A DNA stretch of 64,000 bases from Thiocapsa bogorovii (GCF_021228795.1 NZ_CP089309.1:1550001-1614000); one strand, 5' to 3'. Numbered from the stretch's first letter, positions 51,711-60,445 are shown. Notes: generated by a model from the sequence alone, not told the origin. Translations and numbers: made by a program.

Positions 51711-51946
51711 CTAGGCCTAGGGAGTTCAATCTGACGGTTTTCACGCACTTTCCGGTCCCGCAGTCCCTTGCCGGAGAAATGCCGCCTTGAGCTCTGCAAG
51801 ATATTGATCTTGTTAGAATCTTCCTCTTTTTTTGAGTCGGACAAAACTGCATGAGCGGAACATGGGCTAGACCAGGCAAATTGAACATCCTACCCTAGGC
51901 CCCTCAGCCTTCTTTGTGACCCCAGCCTTCTTTCTCGCGCCTCCCG

Positions 51947-52921
51947 CTAGATTTCGAACCACCAGCACTTTCCAACCCCAACGGAATAGCAGTCATAGTT
52001 ATACTTCTGGGGATCTGCATGTACCACCTCAACGCTTCTATTCTCTTGACAATACTTAAGGGCGCCTAGAACTTGGACCTTGGTTCCGTTCAGATTCACC
52101 ACGATGTTGAAAGCCGCGCCGTAAAGTTCGCCGATGCGACACATTACATTGTAAGAACCGACATAATCACGCGAACCCACGAGAAAGATCTTCTCAATCT
52201 TATAACCAAACTCATTTATTACTGCTTCGCTCCTCCTGAGAAACACTTGATCCACATCTTTTTTGTACTGTTGCTCGCTCTGCCCTATCACAATGATTCG
52301 ATCTGGCTCCAATTTCTTGATCGTCATTAAAGCGCGCTCGGGCTCGTGGCCCAACTGAACAGCTAAGAGGCTGCTCTTATGCACTCCTTGCCGACCGTTA
52401 AATCCAGGTATAGAGGAAATTCGCCTCACCCCCTTACTGAGCCACCCAATCGACTCCTTTTCGATTTCCGAAGCATAGCGCTCAGGCTCGTGATAAAAAA
52501 TCCCAATACGAGTGCAAGGATTCAGGCGCGCCACGTAATCAACCAGAATTATCATCCTTTCTCGCGGAAACGTGGAAATATCGACAACTACCCGCCCCCC
52601 CGCCCTCAAGTCAAGCCCCAGCTTATTGTCCAGGCAATTAAGTAATTCGCCACCAAACCCCCGCGGAACGGCCACTTCTTCAACAGTTACTCCAACGGCT
52701 TCCCTGAGTCGTCGGACCAGCGTCTCATGATTACAGGCATACTTTTCCGAGCCACTGAAACTCTCCGTATGAACCACGACCGCCCTTGTGGCAACCGATA
52801 AGAGTGCAGTCTGGCCCAATATACCAAGGCAGCGGTCCTCATAGCTCGAATGGCAGACCACTGCAACCGCGCCATTGCCAACTTCGGCAATTATTCCGTC
52901 ATGACATTCGCTCAATTTCAT
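51947..52921 (-). CDS. Rossmann-like protein of unknown function in the candidate defence island
   Basis: 324 aa, not recognised with confidence. Two alpha/beta modules are visible: AVAVVCHSSYEDRCLG and GGRVVVDISTFPRERMIILV in the first; PDRIIVIGQSEQQ, KIEKIFLVGSRDYVGSYNVM, NIVVNLNGTKVQVLGALKYC and VEVVHADPQKYNYDCYSVG in the second. The NLNGTK segment is reminiscent of the N-x-T/N-G-G-T-K loop of CARF-type nucleotide sensors, which is only an analogy. Its start overlaps the stop of the ATPase gene (4 bp), so the two are coupled. No membrane segment. Confidence 0.7.
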   Translation of the reverse strand: MKLSECHDGIIAEVGNGAVAVVCHSSYEDRCLGILGQTALLSVATRAVVVHTESFSGSEKYACNHETLVRRLREAVGVTVEEVAVPRGFGGELLNCLDNKLGLDLRAGGRVVVDISTFPRERMIILVDYVARLNPCTRIGIFYHEPERYASEIEKESIGWLSKGVRRISSIPGFNGRQGVHKSSLLAVQLGHEPERALMTIKKLEPDRIIVIGQSEQQYKKDVDQVFLRRSEAVINEFGYKIEKIFLVGSRDYVGSYNVMCRIGELYGAAFNIVVNLNGTKVQVLGALKYCQENRSVEVVHADPQKYNYDCYSVGVGKCWWFEI

Positions 52922-54294
52922 TCATCCATCTCCGCCCACAAACCGAGATGACCCTGCCTCCCTTCGTCTCCCTTGTCTCTCGAACCAAAGACCACATTTC
53001 GTAGGAAACTCTCCGGGTCTCTGGCTGCCAACTCAACATCCTGAATGCGGATCTCACATCGCCCTTGAAGCTTGACTCCAAGCCCCTTACGCGGCACCAG
53101 CCTCCGATTCAAAACGTAAGTTGGAAATTTCACTCCGGTCGGAGTCTTTGCTGGGTAGTCCTGCTTCCGCCGATGCAGCACAGACTCTCTCACGGCGATA
53201 TCCAATATCGTCTTCCCAAATGAGCCCTCTTCTATAGTCCCCTTGATTGCGACCGCAATGACTTCACCGTCTTTTACATCTGAATGCAACCGATGATAGA
53301 ACAACGCCGAAAGGCTCTCCGCCAAGTTTATTATGTGCCTTCCATTCACCTCGTGTTCATTGTGGGACAGCGAACTGGTATCACCGGCAGTCTCACCCAT
53401 GCTCTTAATCATGTCGTTTGAATACGCCTTGATCGCGTCATTCTGAATTTCCACCCCAATTTTTTTCCCTTTTGCGGGAGTCCACCCAGCGTCGAGAGCC
53501 TTCGATACGATATGACTGCAAATCTCCAGAAACTGCCGAAATATTCCCGATGAGATATCAACAATAGTGTTCTGGCCAGCATACCTATGCTCGACCTTGT
53601 TCTTTCTCAAATACCGGAAATAATACGAAACCTTTTGCTTGTCATAGAAGCTCTGGAAACTATTCGGTCGCCTGCCCGCTGGCATATGATCAAAAGCTTC
53701 CCGCATTTCAGCTTTCACCAAATCGCGAAGCTCACTACCCCTCCGCCAATCCTCAAAAAGGGACGAAAACGATAGATCGCTTGGCCAATTGGAAGATTCG
53801 AGACGTTTGTTCGCAATTTCGATCACTGTTTTCTTATAATTCCCTTCTCCACGGGCTCCTTCAAGCCCCTTGTCCAGCCAAATCAGCTCGATTAAATCAT
53901 AGTCATCTCCCTCTCTGTAGGTTCGACCTCGCCCTGCCAAATTCGTCCTCCGCCCAAAGGTCATAATGCCAAATTTATAGCATATGAGCGCATGATTTCT
54001 TTCGGCAGCGCAACGAAATAGATACTCTTGCTGCTCGGAGTTCAACGAGTCGAAGTCATCGATCAGCAAAAAGAAAGGACAAGTTAAATTTAAAGTCTTA
54101 TGAATTGCTGTCAAGAAAGAATAAAACGAGGTAGAGACCGCCAGCCGCGTATTATACGAAGTTGCATCTGCGCCTGGCAGAAGAGAAGCAATGTGATTAT
54201 CGATTTCCTCAATACACTCATCGCATTTCTCCAAAGCGACGCAACTGAGTTTACCCCAAGTATTGCAAGCCTCCCCATCCTCAAGCCGCAACAA
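52918..54294 (-). CDS. ATPase C-terminal part (Walker B and winged region), second half of a split gene
   Basis: 458 aa from a TTG. Walker B is CPFFLLIDDFDSLNSEQQ (acidic pair at residues 79-80). FGIMTFGRRTNLAGRGRTYR and ISSGIFRQFLEICSHIVSKA resemble ORC/Cdc6-family ATPases of bacterial defence loci. There is no Walker A; that motif is at the end of the preceding frame (54300-55724). The two frames join if one base is restored in the GGGGAAAA run near 54310, so a 1-bp deletion, a sequencing error or programmed -1 shifting should be considered. About 300 residues follow the ATPase core without a known domain. Confidence 0.7.
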   Translation of the reverse strand: MLRLEDGEACNTWGKLSCVALEKCDECIEEIDNHIASLLPGADATSYNTRLAVSTSFYSFLTAIHKTLNLTCPFFLLIDDFDSLNSEQQEYLFRCAAERNHALICYKFGIMTFGRRTNLAGRGRTYREGDDYDLIELIWLDKGLEGARGEGNYKKTVIEIANKRLESSNWPSDLSFSSLFEDWRRGSELRDLVKAEMREAFDHMPAGRRPNSFQSFYDKQKVSYYFRYLRKNKVEHRYAGQNTIVDISSGIFRQFLEICSHIVSKALDAGWTPAKGKKIGVEIQNDAIKAYSNDMIKSMGETAGDTSSLSHNEHEVNGRHIINLAESLSALFYHRLHSDVKDGEVIAVAIKGTIEEGSFGKTILDIAVRESVLHRRKQDYPAKTPTGVKFPTYVLNRRLVPRKGLGVKLQGRCEIRIQDVELAARDPESFLRNVVFGSRDKGDEGRQGHLGLWAEMDE

Positions 54295-54299
54295 GCGAC

Positions 54300-55724
54300 T
54301 TAATTTTCCCCGAATTGCCCCAAGCCATTCTCTATCCTCGTGTTCTCGTCAATCAAGACAGACAGACTATCGACGGCTCTAGCAACGAAAAACAGGGTCA
54401 ACCGTTCCCCGAAAAGAGCGGCGCGTCGATCGCGGTCACCTATAACCTGAACATCCGTTCGCGCAAAGCCCTTCGTTGATATCCTGCAATAGATCCCAAA
54501 ATATTCGAGCTGCCTTAGACGTTCGTCAGCTTTTCTTGATTCCAACGCTGCATGCTGTGCGTCAATAGAGAGATACCGCAATAACATTGTCTTTCCGGTG
54601 CCTCGCTGACCCTCTACTATAGCGTCAAACTTATTTGTTATCCTATTCAGGAAATTATTCTTATCTACAAATAGCTTGGGTATTATATGTGGATTGATGT
54701 CGTTGGCCGCGACTGAATCAAAAGGATTCTCATACTGAACAGCAACGTGAACTCTCTCTATCGGGACCTCTTCTATTCGACCGCCTTGGTCGGCCACTGA
54801 CGGCAAACGAACAGGAATCGATTTACTCAATTTGGCGTTCTTCTCCCATGTACCAGAGTCGTTGGCGTATTCAACCAACTGACACACCAGCCTAGACTTC
54901 GCCAGGTCCACGTCAATAATCCAAAACGATTGCTCCCACTCCGCACCCTGATAGGCTGCGCCTGCTGCAAATGATGCGATACCAGCACCAGTCGCCGCGA
55001 ACGCGCTTTTCCCAGATCGTTCATGCAGGTGTCCGTGAAGGTAGACGTGCGGACCCGTTTCTTGATTGAGCGTCGATGAAAGCTTCTGCGCGTTCCAGTC
55101 CGCAAGCCAATCTAGCGGATGATGCCCTACAGCAATTATTAAGTTTGTCTCCGCATCAAAGTCTTTCAGACAACCATTGATGCTATTCATGTCGACGCAC
55201 AGTCTTCTTTCATCATCGTTGCCACAGGAAAGAACAGCTGTATTCAAGCATAAAAAATGGATCGGCAACCCTTGCTTCTCGACACTTACGCAGTCGATGA
55301 ACGGGTTCTCTCGCCATCCATTTAGAAAGTTATCATTCTGAATTTGCTCAAAGCAATCGAAGAACGGCCGAAGATGATTGTGAGAGCGATATATCTTCCC
55401 TTTCTGTCGATTGAACGAATCTTCCGTAGGCGACGCTAGCCTTAGATCGTCAATCTCCGCCGACGCGCGATCTACATCATGATTTCCCGGGACCACCAAA
55501 ATCTGGCTACAAGTAACCGCTGCCAAACGCGAAAGCCAGTCAAATCCCTCCATCAGTTCCGTTTCGTTAGCGCGTTGTGAGAGGTCTCCGGAAAAGATCA
55601 GAAAATCCAAGTTAATGCTGTTGGTATCGAAGTACTTCGATATGCCTTTGAGCATACGTTCCTGCTCAGCCGCGTTGTCTGAGATCCCGAAGTGAACATC
55701 TGAAACATGAAGAATCCGAACCAT
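54300..55724 (-). CDS. Metallophosphoesterase fused to a P-loop ATPase N-terminus
   Basis: 474 aa. Residues 1-270 form a calcineurin-like phosphoesterase with all motifs: HVSDVHFG (Asp9, His11), SGDLS (Asp47), PGNHDVDR (Asn81, His82), VGHHP (His201) and LHGHLHE (His230, His232, His234). A linker (~280-350) leads to a Walker A, EGQRGTGKTMLLRYLS (residues 371-386), and then EYFGIYCRIST. The frame ends at 54300 and the ATPase continues in the next ORF. The phosphoesterase could act on nucleic acid or nucleotides, gated by the ATPase. It follows the methyltransferase gene by 52 bp. Codon use is AT-richer than in the carboxysome genes. Confidence 0.8.
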   Translation of the reverse strand: MVRILHVSDVHFGISDNAAEQERMLKGISKYFDTNSINLDFLIFSGDLSQRANETELMEGFDWLSRLAAVTCSQILVVPGNHDVDRASAEIDDLRLASPTEDSFNRQKGKIYRSHNHLRPFFDCFEQIQNDNFLNGWRENPFIDCVSVEKQGLPIHFLCLNTAVLSCGNDDERRLCVDMNSINGCLKDFDAETNLIIAVGHHPLDWLADWNAQKLSSTLNQETGPHVYLHGHLHERSGKSAFAATGAGIASFAAGAAYQGAEWEQSFWIIDVDLAKSRLVCQLVEYANDSGTWEKNAKLSKSIPVRLPSVADQGGRIEEVPIERVHVAVQYENPFDSVAANDINPHIIPKLFVDKNNFLNRITNKFDAIVEGQRGTGKTMLLRYLSIDAQHAALESRKADERLRQLEYFGIYCRISTKGFARTDVQVIGDRDRRAALFGERLTLFFVARAVDSLSVLIDENTRIENGLGQFGEN

Positions 55725-55776
55725 TGTCAGCGCCCTGTACTGTGCATGGCAGCGTGTATTGGATGAAAGCTAAGCG

Positions 55777-56832
55777 TCATGCCGAGACGATTTTATCAAA
55801 TATTGCTTTCGCAAGCAGTGGTGGAACTGCGTTACCCACCTGTTGTTGTTGGAATCCTATCGACCCCTTGAAGTGATACCAGTCCGGGAAGGACTGCAGT
55901 CTTGCTGCCTCTCGCACTGACAGTCCTCGGTTTTGCCTAGGATGAATAAGCATGTTCTTTCGAAAGTTTCCAAGAACGACGGAGGGCTGATCTTCTGCAA
56001 GCCTGCGATAGATTCCTGTATGGCAACGACGGACGTCTTTGTAATTTCCCATCATCTTTTCTGGAATGCTCTCCCAATTGGCTCCCTGTGGAATATACGC
56101 GTATCTTTCAAGCACCTGCGAACTATTTCTTGACACGAGGTGGTTCGTACACCCTATTTGGCTACCACGGAGTGAATACGCGTAAGACGTTGTCGGCTCC
56201 GCCACATATGGTAAGAAGCATGTTGATGCACCATTATTGAGTTCCGGTAAGTCAAATATTGCGTCGCGAACACAAACGGCACCCCCACGGTGGGCTTGAG
56301 GAAATTCGAATGCTCTCTCCCCTAGCGAAGCAACAATAAAAAAACGCTGCCGGTTCTGAGGCACACCATAGTCAACAGCATTCAGGATCGCTTGTGCGAA
56401 AGAGTAGCCCAAGCCAGTAAGTTCCTCGCCGATCATCCTTACAAAAAAACCCCCTTCCGTTTCGACGAATCCCTTGACGTTCTCAAAAACCACCCATTCA
56501 GGCATATAAAGTGAAACGATCCTCAAGAATTCTTTGAACAGCCAGTTGTTCAGATTACTTTTCGACCTATTCCTCTGATTCGAAGTTGAAAAACCCTGGC
56601 AAGGAGGCCCCCCAAAAAGGACTATCTCGGATTTACGTGTAATTGGGAGTTTCTCAAACTTGCGGATATCGTCGTTGAAGAATACGGATGGGCGTCCGTG
56701 ATTATGAAGATAGGTTTCACCCGCGTGCCTGTCGTGCTCGGCAACAATACAAGGGGTAATGCCTGCTAGTCTTGCGCCCAGCGACATGCCCCCCGCTCCT
56801 GAGAATAAATCTATCCCGATCACAAGCGCCAA
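55777..56832 (-). CDS. C5-cytosine DNA methyltransferase
   Basis: 351 aa. Conserved motifs in order: I DLFSGAGGMSLG (residues 8-19), IV FGGPPCQGFS with catalytic Cys78, VI ENVKGF (117-122), VIII QNRQRFF (159-165), IX SVREAARLQSFPDWY and X QVGNAVPPLLAKAIF. The target-recognition region (~170-290) is short and not assignable. It makes 5-methylcytosine at an unknown site. First gene of the AT-rich island; no restriction endonuclease is adjacent. Confidence 0.93.
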   Translation of the reverse strand: MALVIGIDLFSGAGGMSLGARLAGITPCIVAEHDRHAGETYLHNHGRPSVFFNDDIRKFEKLPITRKSEIVLFGGPPCQGFSTSNQRNRSKSNLNNWLFKEFLRIVSLYMPEWVVFENVKGFVETEGGFFVRMIGEELTGLGYSFAQAILNAVDYGVPQNRQRFFIVASLGERAFEFPQAHRGGAVCVRDAIFDLPELNNGASTCFLPYVAEPTTSYAYSLRGSQIGCTNHLVSRNSSQVLERYAYIPQGANWESIPEKMMGNYKDVRRCHTGIYRRLAEDQPSVVLGNFRKNMLIHPRQNRGLSVREAARLQSFPDWYHFKGSIGFQQQQVGNAVPPLLAKAIFDKIVSA

Positions 56833-56887
56833 TTCACTCGCTGAGCAATGTTAAGAACGTTCCGCATAAAACGGGGAATTAAAATAA

Positions 56888-57208
56888 TTAAAAGGAGGCA
56901 GGCCATGTTTTCAACCGCGTCAGCTCCTCATACATCCAAGCCGGGTTGAGATCCGCGCCATTCGGCCAGGTGACAACGCCCATTTCAAGACGCGCTTGCT
57001 TGAAGTAGCTCGGATCATTGAGCGGTTCGTAGATGCCGCGGTCATGAGCCGAGGTGAACGCCGAGAGATCTGCGACGCCGCTGGTGCCATCTTGGAATGT
57101 CACCGCCCGGCGATAGTCCGGCAATATCGACAATCCCTTCACGCGCCAAGGAGAGGCCGGAATCACTCCAATGGCGCGATCCGTTTCGGAAGCTGCTTCA
57201 ATTGGCAT
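56888..57208 (-). CDS. DUF2442 family protein (copy 1)
   Basis: About 106 aa from the ATG at 57208: VKGLSILPDYRRAVTFQDGT, FTSAHDRGIYEPLNDPSYF, VVTWPNGADLNPAWMYEEL. DUF2442 proteins usually pair with DUF4160 proteins in small operons suspected to be toxin-antitoxin-like. Its partner here is reduced to a scrap (57209-57270). A near copy is at 59147-59497. Confidence 0.82.
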   Translation of the reverse strand: MPIEAASETDRAIGVIPASPWRVKGLSILPDYRRAVTFQDGTSGVADLSAFTSAHDRGIYEPLNDPSYFKQARLEMGVVTWPNGADLNPAWMYEELTRLKTWPASF

Positions 57209-57270
57209 AGTGTCCAATCCTCCATCTGTTCTTCGCTGTGCTCGACGGCCACTCGATTGTCAGGGAACTA
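57209..57270 (-). pseudogene. DUF4160 C-terminal scrap
   Basis: About 60 bp matching the end of the intact DUF4160 gene (59494-59709; coding for LTIEWAVEHREELMEDWR) but lacking one base, so frameshifted. It ends where the group II intron 3' end begins, so the intron or an associated rearrangement removed the rest. Confidence 0.6.
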
Positions 57271-57318
57271 AAAGGGGGGTCGCGGTAGGGACGGAGGTTA
57301 CCCCCCGCCCCCCGCACA

Positions 57319-57351
57319 GATCCGTACGTGCGGAATTACCGCATACGGCTC
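57319..57351 (-). ncRNA. Group II intron domain V
   Basis: On the minus strand GAGCCGTATGCGG, loop TAATT and CCGCACGTACGGATC form the typical domain V hairpin with the AGC-type triad at its base, 11 bp after the reverse transcriptase stop. Confidence 0.75.
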
Positions 57352-57361
57352 CTGCCTCGGG

Positions 57362-58918
57362 TCATGACGCGAAGCGAACCGTCGGGTAGGGGTGAGCCAG
57401 TTTCACCGACGGTAGATATTTTCGAGCCAGCCTGTTACACCTCGACCAGGGCATCCGGTGCTTGTGACTACGCCGCATGAGAGACTGACGCCAGGCGCGG
57501 GTGACTTCCGCTCGGAAGCCGTCCAGGCGTTTGAGATTGCCCGGCACCGCGTGGTAGTTGAAGTAGCCCCGCAGGACGCGGCCCAGCCATTTTCCTTGCT
57601 CCGGAATTGGCGCGTGGCGCTGCTCCCTCAGTCGCCCCCGGATCGCCGCCAGCGTCGCCCGCATCCGCTTTTTGACGGTGCGTCTGACGATCGCGAATCG
57701 GCCTTTCCGGGTCTTGCCGCAGATGTGCGTAAAGCCGAGAAAATCAAACGTCTCCGGCTTTCCCAATCCCTGGCGTTTCCGGTTGGAAGCAGCGTAGCGG
57801 CCAAACTCGATCAGCCGCGTCTTCTCCGGATGCAGTTCCAGACCGAAGCGCTGAAGGCGTTCGCGCAGGTCCGCAAGGAAGCCGCGCGCCTCCACCTCAG
57901 CCTGAAATCCATACACGCTATCATCGGCATAGCGGACCAGGATGACCTGGCCGCGCGCGTGCCGCCGGCGCCATTGGTGCGCCCAAAGGTCGTGAACGTA
58001 GTGCAAGTAGATATTCGCCAGTAACGGCGAAATCACCGCACCTTGCGGCGTACCCCGTTCGCCGGGAACCCGCCGTCCTTGTTCGTCGATGACGCCTGCT
58101 TTCAGCCAGTTGCGGATCAGTCGAAGGATCCGTCGATCCGCGATCCGGTGTTCCAGGAATCGCATCATCCACCCGTGATCGAGCATGTCGAAGAACGAAC
58201 GGATGTCTGCGTCCAAGACCCAGTTGACCGGCCTGGTGTCGATGGCGACATAGAGCGCGTCCAGCGCTTGGTGTTGGCTCCTGCCAGGTCGAAAGCCATA
58301 GGAGAACCCCAAGAAATCCGTTTCATAAATCGCGTTGAGGACGGTCACCACCGCCTGCTGCACGATCTTATCTTCCAAGGCGGCAATCCCCAGCGGACGC
58401 AAACGACCATCCGCCTTGGGGATGTAGACTCGCCGCGACGGCGTGGCGCGATAGGCACCGGTATGAATCCGCCGGTGCAAGTCCTCCAGCCGACTGGCGA
58501 GGCCCCCCTCGTAGCTGGTCCAGGTCACGCCGTCCACCCCCGCCGCCGCGTCCCGGCGAAGCGCATGGAAGCTCTCCTCCAGTAGCGTCGGTGTGATGTG
58601 GTGCAGCAGTGCCGTGAACTGTGCCCGCCGATCCCGGCGGGCCGCTTCGCGTACGCCTTCGAGACCCATCGACACGCGATCCCGGCTCTGTGTCCGGTGC
58701 GTGGGCGCCTCTCCAGCGTTCCCCTCGGCTACGCCCCTTCCCTCCACCACCTCCGCGGGGTTGTCCCCCTTGTTCGGCAGCTTCTTCGGTACTACGAGCG
58801 TATCCGACTTCTCATCCGCGTCGATGGCGGGATGACGGCTTTGCCTTCCCCGCCCCACCCGGTCGGCGCCGGGTACGGATGAGACCTCCCAGGTCCTGTG
58901 CAAAAGGCTTCCCGGCAT
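57362..58918 (-). CDS. ltrA: Group II intron reverse transcriptase/maturase
   Basis: About 518 aa from the ATG at 58918 (the frame is open to 59038). VDGVTWTSYEGGLASRL, PSRRVYIPKADGRLRPLGIA, VLDADIRSFFDMLDH, GTPQGAVISPLLANIYLHYV, the catalytic LVRYADDSVYGF and FDFLGFTHICGK make up the RT domain. The maturase-specific region WLGRVLRGYFNYHAVPGN follows. No HNH endonuclease domain, as in class C introns. It supports splicing and reverse-splicing mobility. Confidence 0.92.
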   Translation of the reverse strand: MPGSLLHRTWEVSSVPGADRVGRGRQSRHPAIDADEKSDTLVVPKKLPNKGDNPAEVVEGRGVAEGNAGEAPTHRTQSRDRVSMGLEGVREAARRDRRAQFTALLHHITPTLLEESFHALRRDAAAGVDGVTWTSYEGGLASRLEDLHRRIHTGAYRATPSRRVYIPKADGRLRPLGIAALEDKIVQQAVVTVLNAIYETDFLGFSYGFRPGRSQHQALDALYVAIDTRPVNWVLDADIRSFFDMLDHGWMMRFLEHRIADRRILRLIRNWLKAGVIDEQGRRVPGERGTPQGAVISPLLANIYLHYVHDLWAHQWRRRHARGQVILVRYADDSVYGFQAEVEARGFLADLRERLQRFGLELHPEKTRLIEFGRYAASNRKRQGLGKPETFDFLGFTHICGKTRKGRFAIVRRTVKKRMRATLAAIRGRLREQRHAPIPEQGKWLGRVLRGYFNYHAVPGNLKRLDGFRAEVTRAWRQSLMRRSHKHRMPWSRCNRLARKYLPSVKLAHPYPTVRFAS

Positions 58919-59146
58919 GCTCAGGGTCTCCGACCGCGCGGGATCGTCTGCGCACTTGCGATTAGCGCCCGCAGCCGTGTCGCCTTCCGCCTGTCTGTAC
59001 GACGTCGGCATCCCGGAGTTCGTGATTTCGCGGCTCAATGGCTGGCCTGCCGGTTTCCCCTGTCAACGCTTGGAGCTACGCCTCACGGCATATCCCCCAT
59101 GACTCGGGGCCGAAACGAATCGCCCTTTCTATTTCGTATCGAACTT

Positions 59147-59497
59147 TCATCGACTACCTCTTGCCAGTTTGTCCTGGCGCATCACAGACCACGTTTTAAA
59201 CTGTACCAGTTCCTCATACATCCAAGCCGGGTCGAGATCCGTCCCGTTCGGCCAGGTGACAACACCCATTTGAAGACGCGCTTGCTTAAAGTAGCTCGGA
59301 TCCTTGAGCGGTTCGTAGATGCCGCGGTCATGAGCCGAGGTGACCGCCGAGAGATCTGCGACACCGCTGGTGCCGTCTTGGAAGGTCACCGCCAGGCGAT
59401 AGTCCGGCAAGATCGACAACCCCTTCACGCGCCACGGAGCGGCTGGAATCACTCCAATGGCGCGATCCGTTTCGGAAGCTGCATCAATTGGCATCAT
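59147..59497 (-). CDS. DUF2442 family protein (copy 2)
   Basis: 116 aa from the ATG at 59497, which overlaps the DUF4160 stop (ATGA). Nearly the same as copy 1 until the last ~15 residues (VMRQDKLARGSR), which are replaced. The intact pair DUF4160-DUF2442 shows the ancestral arrangement. Confidence 0.85.
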   Translation of the reverse strand: MMPIDAASETDRAIGVIPAAPWRVKGLSILPDYRLAVTFQDGTSGVADLSAVTSAHDRGIYEPLKDPSYFKQARLQMGVVTWPNGTDLDPAWMYEELVQFKTWSVMRQDKLARGSR

Positions 59498-59709
59498 CTC
59501 CAATCCTCCATCAGTTCTTCGCGGTGCTCGACGGCCCACTCGATTGTCAGGGCGAGGGCCCGCTTCGGCAGTCGTCCACCAATGACTTCGAGCGTGCGGA
59601 TATCGATCAGCGCTTCGTGCTCGGCGTAAAGGGCATGGAAATGCGGCGGTGCGTGCTCACGCCAGAACATTTGGATCACGATTCCGAAGAATTGGCTGAT
59701 GGTGGGCAT
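59494..59709 (-). CDS. DUF4160 family protein
   Basis: 71 aa: MPTISQFFGIVIQMFWREHA, PPHFHALYAEHEALIDI, RTLEVIGGRLPKRALAL. The PPHFHA motif is the family hallmark. Function unsettled; such pairs are suspected toxin-antitoxin modules. Confidence 0.88.
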   Translation of the reverse strand: MPTISQFFGIVIQMFWREHAPPHFHALYAEHEALIDIRTLEVIGGRLPKRALALTIEWAVEHREELMEDWR

Positions 59710-59956
59710 CCAGTGATTTCAGCCTCCGTGTGCGAATCGATTTGTCGACGATCCTAAGCCGGACGAGGTTTAGGGGCAAGCCCGGGTGAGCAGGGAGATT
59801 GACGTCTTGGCTGGTGGTTCTTCCGGGCTGGGCTCCGTGATTTCCGTGCCGCTCGAAGGGGCCCGACGACCCGTCATGCAGATTGAGCGGACGTCCCCGC
59901 TGCCGGGGGAAAAGGGGCTCAATTTCTTCACAGCTCGCCGATCTTTTACGTCGCGT
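59710..59956. other. Spacer upstream of DUF4160, downstream of the PIN gene
   Basis: About 250 bp with no gene. It contains GGGGCTCAATTTCTTC near 59917, a variant of the RAYT-associated motif, and shares its last ~50 bp with the same position after the copy at 45731. Confidence 0.45.
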
Positions 59957-60445
59957 TCAGCGCTTGACCGTGCCCGTGAATGATCCGCCGAGCTGGCTGC
60001 GGATTTGCCGGCGAACGTGGCTCGAGAGATAGAGGCCGTGGATGTCCACAAGCTCATCGACCTTGGTCATAGCGGTCAATGCGTCGAGGTGGCCCAAGCG
60101 GTGGGCCAAAACGATCAGGCCAAGGGTGCCGATGGGCCTCAGGCCCATCTGACTGGCTCTGCTCCGGGCGGCTTTGTCGTCGATGGCAACGAGATCGATG
60201 CCCTGCTCGCGTGCCAGGACGATGGCTTCCACCTCCCCCCGATGCAGGGTGCCGATCGCGCCGCGAACGAACGCATGCCCGATCTCTGATAATTCCCGGC
60301 ATTCGATGAAGCCGGGCAGATCCAACCTGGTCTCGGCCACCACCGCCGGTGGTGCGAGAACCTGCAAGAAGCAGCTCCGCAGCATCGGAAGCAATTCAAT
60401 CTTCGCGAGGAAGATCAGAGGACTGGCATTGGTAACGAGTCTCAC
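59957..60445 (-). CDS. DUF3368 PIN-like toxin (copy 2)
   Basis: 162 aa, almost identical to 45731-46219: MRLVTNASPLIFLAKIELLP, LHRGEVEAIVLAREQGIDLV, AIDDKAARSRASQ. Overlaps its intact antitoxin gene by 4 bp. Differences are scattered single residues (for example LRSCF for LQSCF, FTGTVKR for FPETVTR at the end). Confidence 0.85.
   Translation of the reverse strand: MRLVTNASPLIFLAKIELLPMLRSCFLQVLAPPAVVAETRLDLPGFIECRELSEIGHAFVRGAIGTLHRGEVEAIVLAREQGIDLVAIDDKAARSRASQMGLRPIGTLGLIVLAHRLGHLDALTAMTKVDELVDIHGLYLSSHVRRQIRSQLGGSFTGTVKR

Larger units (their letters stand above)
57278..59100 (-). mobile_element. Group II intron (bacterial class C-like), 5' end unresolved
   Basis: The reverse transcriptase gene is followed on the minus strand by a domain V hairpin and a domain VI-like stem ending CTACCGCGACC (3' end at about 57278). 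The 5' end could not be fixed; no GTGCG-type start was found in the bases before 59146, so the right boundary is approximate and 5' truncation is possible. Confidence 0.75.
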
